In this document: positions 6,858-11,481 of the stretch, piece after piece
Layout of the letters: each line of letters starts with the position of its first letter
Numbering within the stretch: the stretch's first letter is position 1
DNA from: DASYXT01 sp035934555
GTDB lineage: Bacteria > Verrucomicrobiota > Verrucomicrobiia > Limisphaerales > UBA8199
Length of the DNA: 11,481 nt
Direction: 5' to 3'
Assembly: GCA_035934555.1 (NCBI GenBank)
Contig: DASYXT010000140.1
Coordinates: forward strand, 1-11,481
Notes under the pieces: generated by a model
Seen by the model: only the letters and a program-made list of their open reading frames with translations
Database searches by the model: none
What the model was told of the DNA's origin: nothing
Translations under genes and position numbers: made by a program

Positions 6858-6947
6858 ATGGCTCGCTTCGAACCAAAATGTGTGGCGTGCGCTAATGGTT
6901 TGAAGTAGCCGGTCTGGCCAATTCGAGCCAGAGGATCGTGCGCTTTT

Positions 6948-7157
6948 CTATCGAGCGGCCGCAGCCTCCGTCCGCGAAACGCCGTTGGTTTTCAAGCACT
7001 TCCTCCTTCTTGCGCAGCCGTGGCATTGCTCGTGCTTGGGGTCCCCTTCGAGAGCCTCGTAGGCGCACACAGAGCGGTAGAACACCACGTCTATCCCGCG
7101 GTGTGTTGCAGAAAATGTGAGGCTCAGAACGACGGGCGGTTCCGGCGTTCTGAAAAC
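6948..7157 (-). CDS. Candidate small cysteine-rich protein, antisense in the kdpE-permease gap
   Basis: I do not recognise this protein, and it may not be a gene. The gap 6858-7191 contains no plus-strand gene, but on the minus strand a frame ending at 6948 reads like protein: VVFYRSVCAYEALEGDPKH, then EQCHGCARRRKCLKTNG. The cysteines are spaced C-x13-C-x2-C-x5-C, which would suit a small zinc- or iron-binding fold. A TTG at 7157 is preceded by GGGAGG 5 bases upstream, giving 69 residues; a GTG at 7088 would give 46. Over the 46 codons from 7088, about three quarters end in G or C, more than at codon positions 1 or 2, as expected for real genes at this GC content. Against it: the rare start codon, the small size, and an arrangement only 34 bases back to back with the permease start. 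Confidence 0.35.
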   Translation of the reverse strand, partial: VFRTPEPPVVLSLTFSATHRGIDVVFYRSVCAYEALEGDPKHEQCHGCARRRKCLKTNGVSRTEAAAAR

Positions 7158-7191
7158 CAAACCGGCCTCCCGCAGGGGCCACAACGAACAT

Positions 7192-9225
7192 ATGGCACAG
7201 CCAGAACAAACAAGCACCAGTAGTAGCAGTAAATCCACAACCACCAAACCCACCCTCGGCCTGACCGGCCTGACCATCAACGCCATGGCCTTGATTGCGC
7301 CGGGCGCCTTTTTGTGGCTGACGTTCCAGGAACAGTCGCTCTATGGCGCTCCCTTGGCCGGGTGCGCGATGTGGTTTGGGATCCTGGCGGCGCTGCTGCT
7401 TTGTTTCGCCACGGCCATCAGCTATGCCGAACTCTCAAAGCTCTTTCCGGGCGCCGGCTCGTCCTACCTTTACGCCGAGCAGGCCTTTCTCTCACGTTCG
7501 ACCCACAAAAGATTTGCGCGCCTGGCGAAGTTCTTCACTGGCTGGGCCAGTCACCTGTACTACTGGGTCTATCCGGGGTGCATGGTGGGGGTGACGGCCA
7601 TTCTAGTAGGCTATCTGTCCAGCATCTTCTGGCCAAATACGTTCAGTGGGGTCTATAATAGCCCGCTGGAGATGTTCCTGTTCTGCATCATATTTGGCCT
7701 GGGGGTTGGTTACATCGCTTTCCGAGGAGTCAATGGCACCACTGCTGTGAATATGGCGATCAACATCATTCAGATCACCGCGTTGCTCGTCTTCGCAGTC
7801 ATTGCCATTGCCTATCGCGTGCACCATCCCGAGGGTTCACCGGGTTTCCATTTGTCGGGCGGCAATCCCGTCACCTACAATGTCGATTCCGTCAATGCCA
7901 CCGATGATAAAGGCAAGCCGGTTCAGGACACCTTCGCCGACGGCTCACCCAGGACGGACGATAAAGGACAACCGGTCTATAAACAGCAAGATCGCACAGT
8001 CACCAAAGATGACCTCGATAAGACCAAGAACACTGACGCGGCTGTTTTGGGTGCGCTGACCGCGCTGGGCCTGGGTGAGGGCGATCCCTACCCGGTCTGG
8101 CAGAAAGATGATGCCGGCAAGGTTAAGCTTGATAAAGACGGGCACGCGATTGCCGATCCATTCACGGTCAGCTACAAGGACGCTTTCACGGGCAAGGCCG
8201 GTGACCCCAAGGACCCGCTGACGTTTAACTATCATTCCACCTCCGGTTCGGTCATCGCGCCGCATGGGATTGGGCTGGTCTTTATCCAGGCCTGTATTGC
8301 GATTCTAATCCTGGTCGGCTTTGAATCCTGCACTGCGCTGGGCGAAGAGGCCAGAAATCCCAAACGAGACATTCCTCGTGCCGTGCTGCTGTCGCTGGTT
8401 ATTCAAGGCGCCCTCTGCTATCTGTTCGAATACTTTGCTGCCAACTACCTGCTGCACAACGGCTATACCATCTCAAATGCCGGTGCCTCCGGCGCGCCGA
8501 TTGGCGACTTAATGCTGCTGACTGGGACGTGGCTCTTTGGGAGCGTCTCCGCCGGGAAGGCCTTTATGATTGTTCAGGCTAGCACCGTATTCCTGGCGTT
8601 GATTGGCACCACCTTGTCCTGCCTCAATACCGGGGCCCGGGTGACCTATGCGATGGGCCGGGACGATGAAGTTCCGTCCCACTTCGGTCTGTTGCACGGT
8701 AAGCACCTTTCGCCTCACCGTGCCATCTGGACCCTGGCGATTTTGTCGATTATCGTAGGCATTATCACCTGCTCGGTCTACCTCGGTGCCCAAAGCAGCG
8801 ATCTGGCCCCATTGGACAAGCACAACGTCTGGTACAGCTTCGGGATTTTCTCACCGCATGCCTACACCTGGTTGCCGAACACCTTCCTGTTGATCACCCT
8901 GATCAGCAATTTTGGCACGTTCATGCTTTACATGTTAACTTGCTGGATCGCGATGGTTGCGTTCAAGGAACACCATTCATTCAATGGTATCAAGCACGTC
9001 CTGATCCCCTGGTTCGGTCTGCTGGCCAATCTGGGTTGCATGTTGTTCTACCTGATCGGGCCGATTCCGTGGCTGGGCGGTGTCAACGGCATGAGTTGGC
9101 ATGAACCATATATCGCCTTACTGGTAGCCGCGTTGTGGGGTGGCTACGGTTTCTACTACTTCAAAAAGCGCAGCGTCGAGACTAACAAATCGATTTTGCT
9201 GACTGAGAGACCGGTGTTGTCCTGA
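7192..9225 (+). CDS. APC-superfamily amino acid permease with large hydrophilic loop insert
   Basis: Inner-membrane transporter of the amino acid/polyamine/organocation superfamily (AA_permease_2 type). I count 12 helices: helix 1 contains TINAMALIAPGAFLW, helix 6 contains CIAILILVGFESCTALGEEA, then RDIPRAVLLSLVIQG, and helix 8 contains TTLSCLNTGARVTYAMGRDD. These are strong family signatures. I chose the ATG at 7192 (677 residues) because MAQPEQ and a Ser/Thr-rich tail lead straight into helix 1; an in-frame GTG at 7117 would add 25 residues without homology. AGGGG lies 13 bases upstream, rather far. Between helices 5 and 6 (about residues 211-357) there is a hydrophilic insert with repeats DDKGKPV (238-244), DDKGQPV (256-262) and DDAGKVK (306-312). 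With the usual N-in topology it would be periplasmic. I recall similar inserts in some relatives. The substrate cannot be told. A strong terminator follows. Confidence 0.87.
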   Translation: MAQPEQTSTSSSSKSTTTKPTLGLTGLTINAMALIAPGAFLWLTFQEQSLYGAPLAGCAMWFGILAALLLCFATAISYAELSKLFPGAGSSYLYAEQAFLSRSTHKRFARLAKFFTGWASHLYYWVYPGCMVGVTAILVGYLSSIFWPNTFSGVYNSPLEMFLFCIIFGLGVGYIAFRGVNGTTAVNMAINIIQITALLVFAVIAIAYRVHHPEGSPGFHLSGGNPVTYNVDSVNATDDKGKPVQDTFADGSPRTDDKGQPVYKQQDRTVTKDDLDKTKNTDAAVLGALTALGLGEGDPYPVWQKDDAGKVKLDKDGHAIADPFTVSYKDAFTGKAGDPKDPLTFNYHSTSGSVIAPHGIGLVFIQACIAILILVGFESCTALGEEARNPKRDIPRAVLLSLVIQGALCYLFEYFAANYLLHNGYTISNAGASGAPIGDLMLLTGTWLFGSVSAGKAFMIVQASTVFLALIGTTLSCLNTGARVTYAMGRDDEVPSHFGLLHGKHLSPHRAIWTLAILSIIVGIITCSVYLGAQSSDLAPLDKHNVWYSFGIFSPHAYTWLPNTFLLITLISNFGTFMLYMLTCWIAMVAFKEHHSFNGIKHVLIPWFGLLANLGCMLFYLIGPIPWLGGVNGMSWHEPYIALLVAALWGGYGFYYFKKRSVETNKSILLTERPVLS

Positions 9226-9245
9226 GGAAACCTGCCCAAGCAGGG

Positions 9246-9277
9246 GCCCGGCCGGATTGAGACCCGGCCGGGCTTTT
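9246..9277 (+). terminator. Rho-independent terminator after the permease gene
   Basis: GCCCGGCCGG (9246-9255) and CCGGCCGGGC (9264-9273) form a perfect 10-bp, all-GC stem with an 8-base loop, followed immediately by TTTT (9274-9277). It begins 21 bases after the permease stop codon. It should end transcripts of the permease and separates this unit from the kinase-phosphatase gene. The rest of the gap to 9493 (about 215 bases) must contain the promoter for that gene, but I see no clear -35/-10 pair. Confidence 0.85.
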
Positions 9278-9427
9278 AGGTCTCATGACCGCTGACAATT
9301 GCTGGGTGGCGTGTCCTCAGCCGCCGAACCTGCAGAGTTAAGCCTGCTGTCAACGGCGGGTTGGAAGAATCCGCCCTGCCATCTCACGCTTGAGCACCTG
9401 GGCGTCACTTTCTGTTCATCTCCCAAC

Positions 9428-9445
9428 GGCGTTAATGGCGTTAAG
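9428..9445. repeat. Short tandem repeat upstream of the kinase-phosphatase gene
   Basis: GGCGTTAAT (9428-9436) is followed directly by GGCGTTAAG (9437-9445): two 9-base units differing at the last base. They lie 49-66 bases before the ATG at 9494, within the probable promoter region. They could be a tandem half-site for a regulator or chance. Confidence 0.35.
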
Positions 9446-9493
9446 TGAAAGATTTCCTTCCCGGCGGCTCGAGGTTACGCTTAATCGAGAACC

Positions 9494-11254
9494 ATGAAAG
9501 TTAAGTGCCATCAACTCTCCAGCGCCGGCAGCGTTCGCGAGCACAACGAGGATTTTCTACAGTTCTGGCAACCAGAGGATTTTTCTCAGCTCCAAGCCAA
9601 AGGCAGCCTGGCATTGCTGGCGGACGGGGTTGGCGGCGAAGGCAATGGTGATGTCGCCAGTCGCCTGGCGGTCGAAACGGCCCTGGCCAAGTTCCAGGAA
9701 GCTGCCCTCGACACGCCGCCCAATGACCTGGCCCGCGGCATGTTTGATGCGGCCGCCATCCGCGTCTTCCAGGCATCCCAAAGCAACGGGCGCATGGCCA
9801 CCACTCTGCTGGCCTCCATTTTCAGCCGCGACCAGGTCACCTTGGCTCATGTCGGCGATTCCCGTGCTTATCTGATCCGCGCCGGCAAGATCAAGCGGCT
9901 AACCACCGACCACTCCTACACCGCCCTGCAGGTCAAACTCGGCTTGCTGCTGGAGCGCAAGGCTATGACCAGCCCCCACCGCTCAACTCTCACCCGCAGC
10001 ATCGGCTACGAGCCAATCTGCCATTACGATATTACCAGCCTGCCGGTGCAAAAATCCGATATTATCCTGCATTGTTCTGACGGCCTTTACGGTTATCTGC
10101 TGGATGAAGAGATTCTTGACGCGGTAGTCAAGTATCACCCTGGCGAAGCCTGCAAGCGCCTGATCGGCCTGGCCGAGAAACGACAGGTCAGCGACAATGT
10201 CTCCGTCCAAATCGTTCAGGTCTGGGATGTGGACCAACCCGCCGCGCCCAAAGCCGCCAGCCGTGGCGCACCGGGGAGCGGCGGGCGTGAGCTGGGGGTT
10301 GGCAGCGTGCTGGATGAGCGGTTCGAGATTACTGATGTGATCGCCAAGAGCGGCATGGCGTCTTTGTTCAAGGCGATTGACCGCAAAACGGGCGGCGAAG
10401 TTGCTCTCAAGGTGCCTTACCTTCAGATCGAGAGCGACCCCGCCGGCTTTGACCGATTCCGGCGCGAGGAGGAAATCGGGCTCCAGCTCGACCATCCCAA
10501 CATTCTCAAAATCATCCCGGTCGAGAACAAAAGCCGGCCTTACATCGCGATGGAGTATCTCTCGGGACAGACCCTGGGGGAGTTACTGAAAAGTGTCCAC
10601 CCGTTGCCCGAGCCCGATGCGGTGAAGATTGCCAGCCGGGTTTGCGAGGCCCTCGACTTTATGCACAAAAAGGGTGTCGTGCACCGCGACCTCAAGCCGC
10701 AAAACATCATGCTCTGCAATGATGGCTCCATTCGCATCATGGATTTTGGCATTGCTCGATCGCAGGAATCGCGCCGACTCACCTTCGTCGGGTTTACGCC
10801 GGCCATGGGCACACCGGATTACATGGCTCCCGAGCAGGTCCGCGGCAGCCGAGGCGATGCCCGCACGGATATCTACAGTCTCGGCGCAATCCTCTATGAA
10901 ATGGTCACCGGCGAACCGCCCTTCGGCGGTGACAGCGCCTATGTGATCATGAATGCTCGCGTCACAGGCGACCCGCAAGCGCCTCGGAAGCTTAATCCCA
11001 AGCTCACCCCAGTTCTGGAAGAAATCATCCTCCACGCGATGGAACGCGATCCTAAGCGCCGCTTCCAATCGGCCGCCGAAATGAAATCCGAATTGGATGA
11101 TTACGAAAAAGTGCAACTGACCGACCGGTTCAGCCGTTTGCAGGCGCCGCAAATCTGGCGTTCCCGGTTCCGGATGGTACCGCTGATCATAGGATTCGTG
11201 GTACTGCAATTGGTGCTGTTTCTCCTGCTAATTCTCTATTTCAAGAAACACTAA
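9494..11254 (+). CDS. Fused PP2C phosphatase - Ser/Thr protein kinase with C-terminal membrane anchor
   Basis: One 586-residue protein with two opposing activities on Ser/Thr. The PP2C domain (about 1-245) has the expected acidic motifs: REHNED (Asp20), LADGVGG (Asp44-Gly45), HVGDSRAYL (Asp122), CSDGL (Asp196) and SDNVSV (Asp234). After an Ala/Gly/Pro linker (~247-267) the kinase domain (~275-540) has Lys306 in VALKVP, Glu325 on helix C, catalytic HRDLKPQN (Asp399), MDFG (Asp417), MAPEQ (444-448) and DIYSLGAILYEMVTGEPPF. The ATP loop reads IAKSGMASLFKA: the three usual glycines are replaced by Ala, Ser and Ala. The end of the protein (about 562-583) is a single very hydrophobic helix followed by KKH, so both enzymes face the cytosol. 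I recall this order and the SGMAS loop in 'bifunctional serine/threonine kinase/phosphatase' proteins of other phyla, so it is a known family. Targets are unknown. The Shine-Dalgarno is weak. Confidence 0.93.
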   Translation: MKVKCHQLSSAGSVREHNEDFLQFWQPEDFSQLQAKGSLALLADGVGGEGNGDVASRLAVETALAKFQEAALDTPPNDLARGMFDAAAIRVFQASQSNGRMATTLLASIFSRDQVTLAHVGDSRAYLIRAGKIKRLTTDHSYTALQVKLGLLLERKAMTSPHRSTLTRSIGYEPICHYDITSLPVQKSDIILHCSDGLYGYLLDEEILDAVVKYHPGEACKRLIGLAEKRQVSDNVSVQIVQVWDVDQPAAPKAASRGAPGSGGRELGVGSVLDERFEITDVIAKSGMASLFKAIDRKTGGEVALKVPYLQIESDPAGFDRFRREEEIGLQLDHPNILKIIPVENKSRPYIAMEYLSGQTLGELLKSVHPLPEPDAVKIASRVCEALDFMHKKGVVHRDLKPQNIMLCNDGSIRIMDFGIARSQESRRLTFVGFTPAMGTPDYMAPEQVRGSRGDARTDIYSLGAILYEMVTGEPPFGGDSAYVIMNARVTGDPQAPRKLNPKLTPVLEEIILHAMERDPKRRFQSAAEMKSELDDYEKVQLTDRFSRLQAPQIWRSRFRMVPLIIGFVVLQLVLFLLLILYFKKH

Positions 11255-11298
11255 AGGGCAAGCCCCGCACGGCCCCGGGTTCTTGAATTTCTTCCCCG

Positions 11299-11310
11299 CG
11301 AGGCGCCTCG
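11299..11310. repeat. 12-base perfect palindrome downstream of the kinase gene
   Basis: CGAGGCGCCTCG is its own reverse complement. With no T-run after it, it is a poor terminator. It sits 45 bases past the stop codon in an otherwise unremarkable gap (11255-11446) and may be a regulator site or chance in GC-rich DNA. Confidence 0.35.
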
Positions 11311-11446
11311 GCCGGACTTTCCTGCAATGCTGCCTAAAATACGGCGGTTCCGAATTAGGGATTCTTCGGGTTCGTCCGAGTTGTGACTGTGCGCTGGCTG
11401 CAGGCGGTTGGCTATCAGTCGCCCCCTCTTTGCGCCGGAGCCCAGG

Positions 11447-11481
11447 ATGTTTTTCTTCGGGTGGCGGTTTTCTGGACGGCT
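11447..11481 (+). CDS. Possible start of another gene, cut by the window edge
   Basis: An ATG at 11447 is preceded by GGAG (11437-11440) with a 6-base spacer, good geometry for translation start. It reads MFFFGWRFSGR up to the edge. Eleven codons are too few for any identification. A competing frame from a GTG near 11382 (VTVRWLQAVGYQSPP...) is also open to the edge, and a minus-strand frame is open from the edge to a stop at 11251, so the true gene, if any, is uncertain. Confidence 0.2.
   Translation, partial: MFFFGWRFSGR

Noticed and set aside
7117..7191. GTG at 7117 as the permease start, adding 25 residues
   Set aside because: The extra residues (rich in Arg, Gly and Thr) lack family resemblance, and the ATG at 7192 begins a natural N-terminus.
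6948..7286. Full 112-codon minus-strand frame with a leucine-rich 'signal peptide'
   Set aside because: The hydrophobic leucine run is the antisense of the Ser/Thr-rich start of the permease gene, so only the part from 7157 downward deserves attention.
11251..11481. Minus-strand open frame from the right edge to 11251
   Set aside because: It ends in a Gly/Arg/Ser-rich stretch typical of shadow frames in GC-rich DNA, and nothing in it resembles a known protein.

Overview
The window looks like a piece of a GC-rich, Gram-negative chromosome. The best guess for its source is a member of the Verrucomicrobiota (Pedosphaera/Limisphaerales-like). That placement is an inference from three things: the style of the sodium:proton antiporter, the long form of the ammonium transporter with its conserved C-terminal tail, and a strong REP-like palindrome of a kind I associate with those genomes. 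No database search was possible. I see no rRNA, tRNA, CRISPR array, transposase or phage gene.

Layout. Positions 1-1064 (minus strand) hold most of a NhaD/ArsB-type sodium:proton antiporter that runs off the left edge. Its last ~50 visible codons no longer look like the family. A 715-base gap follows. It carries a 29-bp perfect inverted repeat whose arms are themselves hairpins (1221-1327), and, near its right end, a sigma-54 promoter with exact GG-N10-GC spacing (1725-1741). Next comes a nitrogen module on the plus strand: a P-II signal protein (glnK, 1780-2118), a long-form ammonium transporter (2167-3945) and a small three-helix membrane protein of unknown function (3996-4364). After two tandem hairpins comes a two-component system of the KdpD/KdpE type (4537-6144 and 6159-6857). 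Its kinase lacks the N-terminal KdpD/Usp half, and no kdpFABC genes are visible. A gap of 334 bases contains a possible antisense gene for a cysteine-rich 69-residue protein. It is followed by a 12-helix APC-superfamily amino acid permease with a ~145-residue hydrophilic insert (7192-9225), closed by a clear intrinsic terminator. The last complete gene (9494-11254) is a PP2C phosphatase fused to a Ser/Thr kinase and anchored by one C-terminal helix. The final 227 bases may contain the first codons of another gene.

How the parts may work together. The glnK-amt pair behind a sigma-54 promoter is the classic arrangement for ammonium uptake under nitrogen limitation: P-II senses 2-oxoglutarate/ATP/ADP and blocks the Amt pore when nitrogen is plentiful. 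The neighbouring two-component pair and amino acid permease may extend this into a nutrient- or ion-responsive transport region, but that link rests on proximity only. The kinase-phosphatase fusion is separated from the permease by a terminator and is probably an independent unit. I find nothing here that I would call a wholly new system. The most useful leads are the antisense cysteine-rich ORF, the odd antiporter 3' end, the REP-like pair, and the KdpDE pair without a Kdp pump.
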